Source of the DNA: Brevibacillus migulae | GTDB lineage: Bacteria > Bacillota > Bacilli > Brevibacillales > Brevibacillaceae | Direction of reading: 5' to 3' | Length of the DNA: 64,000 nucleotides | NCBI RefSeq assembly: GCF_004521915.1 | Contig: NZ_SDKD01000007.1 | Coordinates: 1 to 64,000 of the forward strand | Shown here: in pieces, positions 36,321-45,742 of the stretch | Numbering within the stretch: the first letter of the stretch is position 1 | Layout of the letters: each line of letters opens with the position of its first letter | Notes under the pieces: model-generated | Databases searched by the model: none | Told to the model about the DNA's origin: nothing | What the model saw: the letters and a program-made list of their open reading frames with translations, nothing else | Position numbers and translations under genes: made by a program

Positions 36321-36351
36321 TATTCCCCTCCCTTTGAATGGCCGGACGATT

Positions 36352-36381
36352 ATTGTATAAAATGGTACGGATACCCGTCAA
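36352..36381 (-). promoter_or_regulatory. Sigma-A promoter of the ABC exporter operon
   Basis: Minus strand TTGACG, 18-bp spacer, TACAAT, about 32 bases upstream of the first permease gene. Confidence 0.65.
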
Positions 36382-36420
36382 TAGATAATTTTTCGCTTCC
36401 CTACCGTTTCGGCACAAATA

Positions 36421-36453
36421 AAAAAGCAAGGTGATGAACTCACCTTGCTTTTT
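36421..36453 (-). terminator. Terminator after rpmF
   Basis: A 14-bp perfect stem (AAAAAGCAAGGTGA/TCACCTTGCTTTTT) with a 5-base loop, three bases after the rpmF stop. It isolates rpmF from the ABC exporter. Confidence 0.92.
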
Positions 36454-36455
36454 CA

Positions 36456-36626
36456 TTATTTTGCTACTTTCACACCTTTATAGTGTCCGCAGCTCGGGCA
36501 AACGCGGTGCGCAAGCTTGTGCTCGCCGCAATTATCGCATTTAACCATGCCTGGAATCTCTAATTTGAAATGCGTACGGCGCATTCTTTTACGGGTTTTG
36601 GAAGTTCTCCGTTGAGGTACTGCCAT
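36456..36626 (-). CDS. rpmF: 50S ribosomal protein L32
   Basis: A 56-residue protein. [17 protein letters not shown] is followed by a zinc ribbon made by KCDNCG and RVCPSCG (a C+ form). It follows yceD, the universal arrangement. Confidence 0.97.
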   Translation of the reverse strand: MAVPQRRTSKTRKRMRRTHFKLEIPGMVKCDNCGEHKLAHRVCPSCGHYKGVKVAK

Positions 36627-36820
36627 CTTCCTTACACCTCCTTCAACTGGTAAGTACGTCTGTCTCTCTTAGGGCCTCTATGGGAGCATTCAACATCAAT
36701 CGAGTGCAACGATAAGAGGTTTGACATCCCTTATATCCGGATGGGAAGGACAGTAAACACTTCAGCCATCCGTTCAAAAATAAAGCTGATGAACAGCCTC
36801 ATTTTGAAAACAATGATGAG

Positions 36821-37345
36821 TTACTCTTTGTCTTTGGCAAAAAAGTCTGCCAATCCGGCAAGCCGCGGATCGATGCGCTCCGTATTGCAGCTGCAGCTGC
36901 CTTCATTGCGGTTGATCCCACAAGACGGGCACAGCCCCTGACAATCTTCCTCGCAGAGCGGGAACGTCGGCATTGCCAACAAAAAATCCTCCTGCAGCAG
37001 AGGCTTCAGCTCGATCTCATCCCCTTCAAGGAGATGGATTTCACTATCCTCGTCCACATCCACTTCAGCCTCATCTGTCGTGAAAGTTTCCGAGAATGGG
37101 ATGCTCATATGCTCGGTAAACGGTTTGAGACAACGGGCACAGACAAAATTGACGTCTGAGTCCATCTCACCTTTTACGTAATAGAGGCCCCCTAGCTTCG
37201 CTGCTTCTCCCGTCGTTTCAACAGGGGTCAATCCGCGCACTTCTTGATGTCGATTTTTCAATTCGACGGGATCAAGTGTGAGTCGGAATGAAAGAGGTTC
37301 ACCTTTACGATGATCGAGTTCGGTAATCTTAATGTTCACTTTCAT
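36821..37345 (-). CDS. yceD: YceD/DUF177 family protein
   Basis: A 174-residue protein. VCARCLKPF near residue 68 and the C-terminal CEEDCQGLCPSCGIN form metal-binding-like Cys clusters, with an acidic stretch (EVDVDEDSE) between. YceD proteins are paired with rpmF and are linked to 23S rRNA maturation. The upstream promoter is near consensus. Confidence 0.93.
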   Translation of the reverse strand: MKVNIKITELDHRKGEPLSFRLTLDPVELKNRHQEVRGLTPVETTGEAAKLGGLYYVKGEMDSDVNFVCARCLKPFTEHMSIPFSETFTTDEAEVDVDEDSEIHLLEGDEIELKPLLQEDFLLAMPTFPLCEEDCQGLCPSCGINRNEGSCSCNTERIDPRLAGLADFFAKDKE

Positions 37346-37368
37346 TCACCTCAAACACAACAAGGATG

Positions 37369-37397
37369 ATTATAGCTTTTGCCCAAATCTTTGTCAA
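37369..37397 (-). promoter_or_regulatory. Consensus sigma-A promoter of yceD-rpmF
   Basis: Minus strand TTGACA, 17-bp spacer, TATAAT: perfect consensus, with a short leader to the yceD start at 37345. Confidence 0.9.
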
Positions 37398-37426
37398 CCT
37401 ATTTTCCTTGACAGGCTCAACATCTG

Positions 37427-38497
37427 CTACGAGTGCTTAGGCGCCAGAGATGTCAAGTATTTGACCGCATCACGGACATTTTTAACAGGGACGATTTTCA
37501 TCGAAGTGCCAATCCGTTTTGCCGTCACCACTGCATCCTCATAGTTGGAGGTGGCATATCCCTCATCATCCGGCGCGAAAAAGATCTCAGCTCCCGCGCT
37601 GTCTGCAGCGACGATCTTATGATTGATGCCGCCGATCCGTCCCACCGTCCCGTCATCCGAAATCGTACCGGTGCCGGCAATCTTATAACCCCGCGTCAAA
37701 TCGAGATCTTTATTGAGCTGATCATAAATCTCCAGGGTAAACATGAGACCGGCGGAAGGCCCCCCGATATTTTTCGAGGCGATCGATACATCTTTCGGTA
37801 TTTCGATGGTCTGGTAATTATCCAGACTAATGCCGATCCCTGGTCGCTTCCCGTTTTCATCCTTGATTTCCGCAAGTGTGATGGACGCGGTTTTTTCTTC
37901 CTCATCACGCAAGAAGGTGATTTCCACGGTGTCTCCAACCTTTTTCTTGACCAGGTATTGCTGCAGGATCGTACGTTCCATCGTTTTGTGGCCGTCGACC
38001 GCGATAATCACATCTCCTACCTGCAGCTTCCCTTTTGCCGGCAGCCCTTCCGCCGTTCCCATTACTGTCACACCGTGGTTTTCGACCTTGACCGGATACC
38101 CTGCCAGACGAAACGCGACAGCCTCCGCGATTTTTTGTGAATTCTGCATGACAGCCTGCTCCCGTTTGGTGAAATCTTCGTCTGAACCGCCATTTAACAC
38201 GGTTTCCTTTTCGACCAATTCGGCATCTGGCGACAGGTGGGCATATACATACCAGAACGGGTTCGCTTCCCCCATCCGCACGGTGGTGAGCATGAAAGCG
38301 CCTTTCGCATCCTTTTTGCCTTCCTCCACCTGGATGATGGGTCCCAATGCTACCGCGGAGCCTGGGCGCATGACGTAATAAGGCACAGGTATGAAAATGG
38401 ACGCTACCATGAGCAGCATGACGAGCAGCATGACCCACGGCAAGATGCGAATTCTTCTAGCCTGCAGATGGTCAGGCAATTGGTGTTCCTCCGTCAT
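37427..38497 (-). CDS. ylbL: PDZ/Lon-type membrane protease (YlbL/SepM)
   Basis: A 356-residue protein. One transmembrane helix (about residues 18-37), a PDZ domain around VMGTAEGLPAKGKLQVGDVI and a C-terminal Lon-like domain. The catalytic Ser is in GGPSAGLMFTLE; the Lys is in the GGINHKIVAAD segment. Relatives process signal peptides or pheromones (SepM); in Bacillus YlbL is linked to cell division control after damage. ATG 38497 has TGGGAGG upstream. Its start overlaps the end of ylbK. Confidence 0.93.
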   Translation of the reverse strand: MTEEHQLPDHLQARRIRILPWVMLLVMLLMVASIFIPVPYYVMRPGSAVALGPIIQVEEGKKDAKGAFMLTTVRMGEANPFWYVYAHLSPDAELVEKETVLNGGSDEDFTKREQAVMQNSQKIAEAVAFRLAGYPVKVENHGVTVMGTAEGLPAKGKLQVGDVIIAVDGHKTMERTILQQYLVKKKVGDTVEITFLRDEEEKTASITLAEIKDENGKRPGIGISLDNYQTIEIPKDVSIASKNIGGPSAGLMFTLEIYDQLNKDLDLTRGYKIAGTGTISDDGTVGRIGGINHKIVAADSAGAEIFFAPDDEGYATSNYEDAVVTAKRIGTSMKIVPVKNVRDAVKYLTSLAPKHS

Positions 38498-39294
38498 TTC
38501 TCTGCCTCCCATTGTGCAATCAATTGCTTAATTTCATCCACATGTTCAAGCGCGGTTCGTTCTCCTTCCGCAATGATCTCCTCAATGCCATTATAAGAGA
38601 TACTGCTATAATGTCCTACATTCGGCCGGATTACCAGATTAGCCGAAAGCATGCGATGACGCAAGATCTCCCTTTCCATGACATCGATCGTCTGGGCGAT
38701 GACATCAAAGATGGATGCGACTTTCATCTTGGTATCAAACTGGGCGACATCGATCGCGATCACGATGTCTGCCCCCATCTCTCTGACCACTGTGATCGGC
38801 ACACGATCGATCACACCACCGTCTACCAGCAAGCGGTCCCCGACCCGCTCCGGAACGAAAATCCCGGGGATTGAGATGCTTGCCCGCACCGCTTGATCGA
38901 CAGGACCTTCGCGAAAGACCACCCTCTCGCCCGTCTCGATGTCGGTGGCAACGATGGCGAGTTCTTTATCCAGCTCCTCAATCTTTTTGCCATGCGTCAA
39001 CAACCGAATGAGCTGCTTGATCTTTTCCCCTGCCACAAATCCCAGATTGGGTACGATTACATCCAGCCAATGCTTCCGCTTCAGATTCATCGCCAGCTTT
39101 TCCATCATATGCGGCTCGATGCCATTCGCATAAAGGGCGGCAATCAAGCTTCCCATGCTGCTGCCCGCCAATAGATCGCAATGGATCCCATGCGCATCAA
39201 ATACTTTGAGCACGCCGATATGGGCGAATCCACGCGCACCCCCCGAACCGAGAGCCAGTCCTACGGTTGGTTTTTTTCTGTCCGCCACAGGCAT
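38494..39294 (-). CDS. ylbK: Patatin-like phospholipase (YlbK/RssA family)
   Basis: A 266-residue protein. Oxyanion loop ALGSGGARGFAHIGV near residue 15, nucleophile elbow GSSMGSL near residue 45, and the Asp of the dyad in VDGGVIDRVP. Lipid substrate unknown. It is transcribed with ylbL and divergently from ylbJ. Confidence 0.93.
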   Translation of the reverse strand: MPVADRKKPTVGLALGSGGARGFAHIGVLKVFDAHGIHCDLLAGSSMGSLIAALYANGIEPHMMEKLAMNLKRKHWLDVIVPNLGFVAGEKIKQLIRLLTHGKKIEELDKELAIVATDIETGERVVFREGPVDQAVRASISIPGIFVPERVGDRLLVDGGVIDRVPITVVREMGADIVIAIDVAQFDTKMKVASIFDVIAQTIDVMEREILRHRMLSANLVIRPNVGHYSSISYNGIEEIIAEGERTALEHVDEIKQLIAQWEAEK

Positions 39295-39421
39295 CCCCCC
39301 TTACACAACACGTATATGTCTGTCTCCCCCATTTTCTCCCCATGTTTATGTATAGCTTGGGCGAATAGTTTTTTCCTTTTCAACGTAGACATGTACTAAC
39401 CTTCATGTCCAGGAGGAAGTT

Positions 39422-40651
39422 ATGACACGTCGTTCTCCTATCCTCACATTGTTGCTTGCACTCTTGTCGATTGGCCTGGTCATTACCCTCGTCTCCCATC
39501 CCGAGACGTCCTTTCAGGCTGCCCTCGACGGATTAAAAATCTGGTGGGAAGTTGTCTTTCCTGCTACACTTCCCTTCATCGTGGTCTCGGAGATATTGAT
39601 GGGGGTTGGCGTCGTTCATTTTGTCGGCGTGTTGCTGGAGCCCTTGATGCGCCCCTTGTTTAACGTACCTGGTACAGGCGGCTTCGTGTTGACCATGGGC
39701 TTTTCTTCCGGTTATCCGGTGGCTGCCAAATTGACAACGCGGCTGCGTGAAAGCGGAGGACTCACACGTGCGGAAGGGGAGCGCCTCGTCTCCTTTGCCA
39801 CGACAGGCGATCCGCTGTTTGTGATCGGAGCCGTCGCGGTTGGTTTTTTTCACAGCGAACAGCTCGGCTTTGTGCTGGCGACGACACATTACGTTTCTGC
39901 ACTGCTGATCGGGATCCTTTTTCGCTTCCACGCAGTCGCCGATCCGTCTAGCAAAAAGCTGATGAAAAACCAGCTTCCTCTCGCCATACGTGCCCTGCAG
40001 GCCATGCATCGCGCCCGGATCCGGGATGGCCGGCCGTTTGGCAAGCTGATGGGCGAAGCCGTTCATTCCGCCCTGCAGACTCTGCTCATGATCGGCGGTT
40101 TTCTTATTGTGTTTTCCGTACTCATCCAGCTACTGCAAACCATCCATGTTACACAGCTGTTGTCGACGATTTTGCACATCATTCTGGGGCCGCTTGGCTT
40201 TCCCCCCGCTTTTTCCAAAGCATTTATCGCGGGATTGTTTGAGGTCACCCTTGGCGCCCAGGCAGCCAGTGAAGTCCCGAGCCATATTTCCCTCATGTGG
40301 AAAACGGCTGTGGCCAGCGCGATCGTCTCCTGGGGCGGGCTGAGTGTTCACGCACAGGTTGCCAGCATTTTGAGTCAGACCGATATTCGGGTAGCGCCCT
40401 ACCTGTTCGCACGAATCCTGCATGCATGCACGGCTGTTGTCATGACCTTTGTGCTCTGGAACCCGCTTTCCCAGCTGGCGATGTCGATGACCGACACGCT
40501 TCCCGTCTTTCTCGCACAACGGGAGTCCGACCCCATGCTGCATTGGTGGCATGTGTTCTCCCAGTCCGGACTGATTGCACTGGCCATCTCCCTGTTCTTG
40601 TTCCTGTTAAGTGTCGTCTTTGTCAAAGGATGGCGAAAATCGTATCGGTAA
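39422..40651 (+). CDS. ylbJ: Sporulation integral membrane protein YlbJ
   Basis: A 409-residue polytopic membrane protein with nucleoside-recognition-like gate motifs (FVLTMGFSSGYPVAAKLTTRL, and the repeat-like SWGGLSVHAQV). In Bacillus it is a sporulation protein made in the mother cell and required for normal spore cortex. Start ATG 39422 has AGGAGG six bases upstream. It is the only plus-strand gene in this block, facing coaD. Confidence 0.94.
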   Translation: MTRRSPILTLLLALLSIGLVITLVSHPETSFQAALDGLKIWWEVVFPATLPFIVVSEILMGVGVVHFVGVLLEPLMRPLFNVPGTGGFVLTMGFSSGYPVAAKLTTRLRESGGLTRAEGERLVSFATTGDPLFVIGAVAVGFFHSEQLGFVLATTHYVSALLIGILFRFHAVADPSSKKLMKNQLPLAIRALQAMHRARIRDGRPFGKLMGEAVHSALQTLLMIGGFLIVFSVLIQLLQTIHVTQLLSTILHIILGPLGFPPAFSKAFIAGLFEVTLGAQAASEVPSHISLMWKTAVASAIVSWGGLSVHAQVASILSQTDIRVAPYLFARILHACTAVVMTFVLWNPLSQLAMSMTDTLPVFLAQRESDPMLHWWHVFSQSGLIALAISLFLFLLSVVFVKGWRKSYR

Positions 40652-40658
40652 GCTCAGC

Positions 40659-41709
<1,051 letters not shown>

Positions 41710-41745
41710 ATGTACCTCTCACATTCCATGGAAAAGTTTGCTTAC

Positions 41746-41774
41746 ATACTAACACAACCTGAAAATGCTCGCAA
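41746..41774 (-). promoter_or_regulatory. Sigma-A promoter of rsmD-coaD
   Basis: Minus strand TTGCGA, 17-bp spacer, TAGTAT, about 37 bases upstream of the rsmD ATG. Confidence 0.6.
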
Positions 41775-41824
41775 AAATTCAACTGGGGAATGTATACAAA
41801 AAAAATAATTGGTAAAGAATAGAA

Positions 41825-41959
41825 CTAGCGACGCAAGGGTGTCGCTGACAACCGCGGAGAAGACTTACGTTTCCCCATAAGCTCTTCCTCCGGTTTCTCC
41901 TCTCCCATAATTGAAAAGCGGCCTAACAAGCACATGAATTGTCTGATAGGAGCTTTCAT
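41825..41959 (-). CDS. Candidate 44-codon gene upstream of rsmD
   Basis: ATG 41959 with GGGAG seven bases upstream opens a 44-codon frame (MKAPIRQFM...PLRR) ending in TAG at 41825. An internal ATG (41875) also has GGAGG eight bases ahead. The peptide has an acidic middle (GEEKPEEE) and a basic end (KRKSSPRLSATPLRR). The same bases can fold into hairpins, so the region may instead be a structured RNA or a leader. No family recognised; not conclusive. Confidence 0.35.
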   Translation of the reverse strand: MKAPIRQFMCLLGRFSIMGEEKPEEELMGKRKSSPRLSATPLRR

Positions 41960-42023
41960 GTCAATGCTCCCTGCGCGGGAGACATTGGCCGCTGCCTCAC
42001 TGGAAACAGTGAGGTCTTTTTTT
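41827..42023 (+). ncRNA. Possible structured RNA ending in an intrinsic terminator
   Basis: Hairpins in order on the plus strand: AGCGAC/GTCGCT (41827-41846); a 7-bp long-range pair AGCGGCC (41917-41923) with GGCCGCT (41987-41993), enclosing a CAATGCTCCC...GGGAGACATTG hairpin. Then a terminator, CCTCACTG-GAAA-CAGTGAGG (41995-42014) and TCTTTTTTT. No plus-strand gene precedes the terminator, so a short independent RNA is plausible. It could also be antisense to the candidate 44-codon ORF. Promoter not identified. Confidence 0.35.
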
Positions 42024-42087
42024 ATGCAGAATGGTCCTTTACACGAAAGGGAATCATACTGCTATCCACCGTGAAGGAGGCAGACAC

Positions 42088-42231
42088 ATGGCGAAAAAAC
42101 TCCCTTCCAAACGCAAGCAGCAAGCCGCAGCCTTGCAATCGCTTGCAGACCGAACTGGCCAATATGTGGAGCTGGCTCGCGAAATGCAGTCGGATGCAGA
42201 TCAGAAGGATATCACGAAACACGGTCGTTAA
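42088..42231 (+). CDS. Small hydrophilic protein upstream of ku
   Basis: A 47-residue basic helical protein (MAKKLPSKRKQQ...KHGR). ATG 42088 has AAGGAGG eight bases upstream, and the gene is bracketed by a terminator on each side, so it looks like a free-standing unit. A small spore- or nucleoid-associated role is conceivable from its charge; no family recognised. Confidence 0.5.
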   Translation: MAKKLPSKRKQQAAALQSLADRTGQYVELAREMQSDADQKDITKHGR

Positions 42232-42247
42232 CTTTGTTTTCCCCCTA

Positions 42248-42283
42248 GCCGATCTTTGCCGAAGATCGGCTTCTTCCTTTTTC
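42248..42283 (+). terminator. Terminator after the 47-residue gene
   Basis: A 9-bp stem GCCGATCTT/AAGATCGGC with a TGCCG loop and a T-rich tail interrupted by C residues. Confidence 0.75.
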
Positions 42284-42367
42284 ATGATGACAAAAGTTGC
42301 TTCGTACAGGCATGAGAACATCGGGCGATACTAACCGTAAATACATGAAGCCCGCAGGAGGTGCTCG

Positions 42368-43273
42368 ATGCATACCGTCTGGAAAGGCTCAATCAGCTTT
42401 GGTCTGGTCAATATTCCTGTACGCATGTTTACCGCTACCGAAGAACGGGATATCCGTTTTCGTCAGCTGCACAAGGAATGCCATACACCCGTCCGCTATG
42501 CCAAAATGTGTCCCCATTGCGACCGCGAGCTCGAAGCGAGCGAGATTGTCCGCGGCTTTGAATATGAAAAAGGAAACTTTGTCATCGTGTCGGATGAAGA
42601 CATGGAAAGTCTGACACCCGAGACGAGAAGAAACATCGAAATCCTCGATTTTGTGGATTTGGCACAGATCGATCCGATTTATTTTGATAAAAGCTATTAC
42701 TTGTCACCGCAGGAGTCTGGCGAAAAAGCCTATGCTTTGCTGCAAGCTGCCATGCGCAATACGGGAAAAATTGCGATTGCCCGTTTTACCCTGCGCAATC
42801 GTCAAAGCTTGGCTGCCGTCCGCATTTATGAGAACTGCATCGTACTTGAAACGATCTACTACCCGGATGAGGTACGGCCTGTGTCGCAAGTGCCCGCTCT
42901 TGCTGCAGAGCCAATAGCCATTGCCGAAAACGAATTAAAAATGGCGGAAGAACTGATCACCAATATGTCCACTTCCTTCGACCCCGGCAAATACACGGAT
43001 GAATACCGCCAAGATTTGCAGCAATTGATTGACCGGAAGCTGGAAGGGAAGGAGGTTGCGGTTTCACCAGCCGCTCCACGCGCCAATGTGGTTGATCTGA
43101 TGCAGGCGTTGAAAGCAAGTCTGCAAGCGACTTCAGAGGAAATCGGCACCCCTGTTCCAACTGTCGCAGCACCTACACCGGCCACCCCGGCGAACAAGCC
43201 AGCAGTCACCCTTTCCCCTGCGCCGGAAACAGCTACCACAACCAAAAAACTGCGCCGCAAAAAAGCGGAGTAA
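42368..43273 (+). CDS. ku: Ku end-binding protein for non-homologous end joining
   Basis: A 301-residue bacterial Ku. The core (about residues 1-255) has WKGSISFGLVNIPV, the HKECHTPVRYAKMCP stretch, EIVRGFEYEKG and KYTDEYRQ. It is followed by an Ala/Pro/Thr-rich linker and a Lys/Arg-rich C-terminal tail. It binds DNA ends and recruits LigD; the ligD-type genes lie at 50.0-51.9 kb. ATG 42368 follows an AGGAGG site. Confidence 0.96.
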   Translation: MHTVWKGSISFGLVNIPVRMFTATEERDIRFRQLHKECHTPVRYAKMCPHCDRELEASEIVRGFEYEKGNFVIVSDEDMESLTPETRRNIEILDFVDLAQIDPIYFDKSYYLSPQESGEKAYALLQAAMRNTGKIAIARFTLRNRQSLAAVRIYENCIVLETIYYPDEVRPVSQVPALAAEPIAIAENELKMAEELITNMSTSFDPGKYTDEYRQDLQQLIDRKLEGKEVAVSPAAPRANVVDLMQALKASLQATSEEIGTPVPTVAAPTPATPANKPAVTLSPAPETATTTKKLRRKKAE

Positions 43274-43294
43274 AACGGGTAACGCAATCACAAG

Positions 43295-43334
43295 CAACCA
43301 CCTGAGTGAGCGAATTCACCAGGTGGTTGTTTTA
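43295..43334. terminator. Bidirectional terminator between ku and cwlD
   Basis: A 10-bp stem CAACCACCTG/CAGGTGGTTG with a 15-base loop; TTTT follows on the plus strand. It overlaps the stop region of cwlD. Confidence 0.8.
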
Positions 43335-44042
43335 GAGGGATGGGTCCATTTCACCGACAAGGATAAAGTATTCAGCGATTGCATCCGCGATCGCTTCCAC
43401 AAGGATTTCCTGCCGCTCGGGAATCGTCATCCATTTGCGGTCCTGCGCATTGCTCAAATACCCCACTTCCACAATCACCGTAGGGCAAAGCGATTGATTC
43501 AACAGAAAGTAACGGCCGCCCCGGATCGGCTCTTCTTTTACTTGATAAACCGAGTTGAGCGAATGCTGAATCATATCCGCCAGCATAAAGCTCTGATGAT
43601 TTTTTTGATAGAGGACGAGCGGTCCCCGCTTGCCCGGATCATTTGTCCAATTGGCATGAATGCTTACCATCATTTGCGCTTGAAGCTCCGCTGCCAATTG
43701 TCTGCGTTGCGCCAGATCTTTCAGATGTCTGGAAATGCTGCTCAACCACTTGTTTTCCTCGCTAAGCGCATAGTCCCCCGTCCGATTCAGTACAACTTGA
43801 AATCCCTGCTCATGTAGTTTCTTGTATAGGAGCTTGGAGATTTGCAGATTGATTTCTTTTTCTAACAAGTTTTGATAGCTGGCCCCTCCATCGACGCCTC
43901 CATGCCCGGCATCGATGATCACATGGATGGGAATGAGAACAGGTGAGGACGCACTGGCCACCATTCCGCTTCCCCCGCATAGCACGCCAACGAATGCAAG
44001 AATCGCGATCAATCGTTTCAAGCATCTATCCCTCCCTGCCAC
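43332..44042 (-). CDS. cwlD: N-acetylmuramoyl-L-alanine amidase CwlD
   Basis: A 236-residue exported amidase. A signal peptide or N-terminal membrane helix is followed by an amidase_3 domain: IDAGHGGVDGGAS, the Glu in LEKEINLQIS, VSIHANW and the late VEVGYLSNAQD. CwlD makes muramic-delta-lactam in the spore cortex, which germination enzymes require. Confidence 0.94.
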   Translation of the reverse strand: MAGRDRCLKRLIAILAFVGVLCGGSGMVASASSPVLIPIHVIIDAGHGGVDGGASYQNLLEKEINLQISKLLYKKLHEQGFQVVLNRTGDYALSEENKWLSSISRHLKDLAQRRQLAAELQAQMMVSIHANWTNDPGKRGPLVLYQKNHQSFMLADMIQHSLNSVYQVKEEPIRGGRYFLLNQSLCPTVIVEVGYLSNAQDRKWMTIPERQEILVEAIADAIAEYFILVGEMDPSL

Positions 44043-44116
44043 GATCTAGGACATCCTTGCGTTAGTATGCCCGATCAACGGGAGGATTCAGCCAATCACC
44101 GCCATGACCCTTTCCT

Positions 44117-45541
44117 TCATTCCATGGGATTGTAATGCAGCTGCTGCAGAATGACACCAGCCGAATCAGGTTTAGGCAGTTTATTAATGATCACCAGCGC
44201 ATAGGCGGCCTCGGGTGGTACTTTTGCTGTATAATAAATAACCTTTTGGCAAACGCTGCTGACTACTTTAAAGGTGTCGGTTAACCCGTACGAATAAAAC
44301 ACATGATCCGCTGTCAGATATTGGACGGAAACGGTTATATCAGGCATTTGGCCATTTTTTTCACGAGCGATGTCCAATTTAAAGTCATGGCTTTGATTTG
44401 CTCTGACGGGGAGAATGGTCTGGATGTAGCTATTCACGTCACCGCCGGGCAGAAGATAACCAGGGGCGGTATCGATCGCATTAACCGATGTCCAGCCCGT
44501 AAAGTGCATTTTTTCCATTTCCAGATGAATCATCGGCCGATTGGCTAGCGGATTTATCCGGAAATGCTCATAGGCAGACATGATTTGTGGCCATACGAGA
44601 GGAATTGTCTTTTGGTAAGCAAAATGCGCCATCGCATATTCACGTCCAGCCTCGGCGATTTGCATCCGTTCAACCGGATGAGCAAGATAATGCTTGATTA
44701 AGTTGACCGTATCCTCCGGAGAGTTCGAAGTGACACAGTTTACCCCGGGGATCAACTTTTCCCTGACGGCAGGGGTATCTGAAGTAAGCAAAAAACCGCC
44801 CGAAGACAAAATATCGTAAGTGCGATTGCTTAACTGGTCATTGCATGTTTGCACACTGAGGCATATCTTTGCCGAGCTGTATACCTTGGGTGTTTCCGAA
44901 TAAGGCAATTTCCCTTGCAGCATGTGCTCCGGGGCTTTTTTGCCATCGTGATAGTTTTCGACCACATCCCAGCCACCCCCCCAAATCTTGGTGTGAAACG
45001 GCTGATCAAACAGGGCGATAATCAAATCGGAAATGCTTTTTGAGCGAATTTCCCCAAAACCAAAATGGCCGTTCGCGATGACGGCTACATCACATTCGTA
45101 TTGAGGTTCACTGGGTCCAGGCTTGTGAAAATCCGGATTGCAGCCAACATCAAACGCCACAGCAGGCACACCCATATTTTCGTACTTAGGGATACATGAC
45201 GCGCTTCTTGTCAGGACAAAATTCGGTTCAACCTCCGCCACATATAACCGCGACCAATTTTCAAAATGGAGCCAATCTTCCTCCGCAAAATAAACATGGA
45301 ACAGCTGATGCCTGTGGAGAATTTCCTTTATGTTCGGCAACCGGCCTTCACTATGAATATCCACATGCCAAATGTCCCATCCCATGCTAAAAACCAGTTC
45401 CGGCTGAAAAGAAAGAATGGTATTTTCCAGCAGCTCCTCATCGAACCGCTCGAGATAGCGAACTTCATGTCCCAGGGTCTCCAGCGCCTTTCCGATGGAA
45501 TATCGGAAAATATCAAATGTCAGCAAAGCTAATATCTTCAT
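44117..45541 (-). CDS. CgeB-like glycosyltransferase with a C-terminal add-on
   Basis: A 474-residue protein. The start is ATG 45541 (MKILALLTFDIF) behind GAGGAGGTTGGAG; the frame opens to 45601. The N-terminal ~350 residues resemble the CgeB/DUF3880-DUF3886 family: EPNFVLTRSASCIPKYENMG, GGGWD, LQGKLPYSETPKVYSSAKI, TYDILSSGGFLLT. The final ~120 residues form a separate beta-sandwich-like module. CgeB-type genes are involved in spore outer-layer maturation in Bacillus. It is divergent from the next glycosyltransferase gene. Confidence 0.85.
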   Translation of the reverse strand: MKILALLTFDIFRYSIGKALETLGHEVRYLERFDEELLENTILSFQPELVFSMGWDIWHVDIHSEGRLPNIKEILHRHQLFHVYFAEEDWLHFENWSRLYVAEVEPNFVLTRSASCIPKYENMGVPAVAFDVGCNPDFHKPGPSEPQYECDVAVIANGHFGFGEIRSKSISDLIIALFDQPFHTKIWGGGWDVVENYHDGKKAPEHMLQGKLPYSETPKVYSSAKICLSVQTCNDQLSNRTYDILSSGGFLLTSDTPAVREKLIPGVNCVTSNSPEDTVNLIKHYLAHPVERMQIAEAGREYAMAHFAYQKTIPLVWPQIMSAYEHFRINPLANRPMIHLEMEKMHFTGWTSVNAIDTAPGYLLPGGDVNSYIQTILPVRANQSHDFKLDIAREKNGQMPDITVSVQYLTADHVFYSYGLTDTFKVVSSVCQKVIYYTAKVPPEAAYALVIINKLPKPDSAGVILQQLHYNPME

Positions 45542-45604
45542 TCTCCAACCTCCTCTTTTTCGATCTCGGGCACAATCACACAGCGCATGGGACTTTAACA
45601 ATCC

Positions 45605-45613
45605 TAATGTATG
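45605..45613 (-). promoter_or_regulatory. Possible sigma-K/E-type -10 box for the CgeB-like gene
   Basis: Minus strand CATACATTA fits the late mother-cell -10 pattern CATANNNTA, about 64 bases upstream of the CgeB-like start. The -35 is loose (AC-rich region upstream), so this is suggestive only. Confidence 0.3.
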
Positions 45614-45742
45614 TAGTCGGAATAAAATGGAGTGTGTATCTGTCCGGTACCAACCATTTTATTCGCTGGATTCGGCCTAATTTTTTTGCGGTAGAGGAAA
45701 TTTTACATATACTGGATCATCAAAGAGAAAGGGTGATGATAA

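Noticed and set aside
39330..39421. Possible sigma-E promoter upstream of ylbJ (CATGTACT)
   Set aside because: The -10 is off-consensus and the nearest -35-like ATA is too far away.
41827..41900. T-box-like ACCGCGG and GGGTG elements
   Set aside because: The spacing of the T-box (AGGGTGGNACCGCG) is not met, and no aminoacyl-tRNA synthetase gene follows.
42320..42345. Forespore sigma-G-like -10 (CGATACTA) upstream of ku
   Set aside because: No acceptable TGNATA -35 at the required distance; Ku is sporulation-linked in Bacillus, but the sequence does not support a call.
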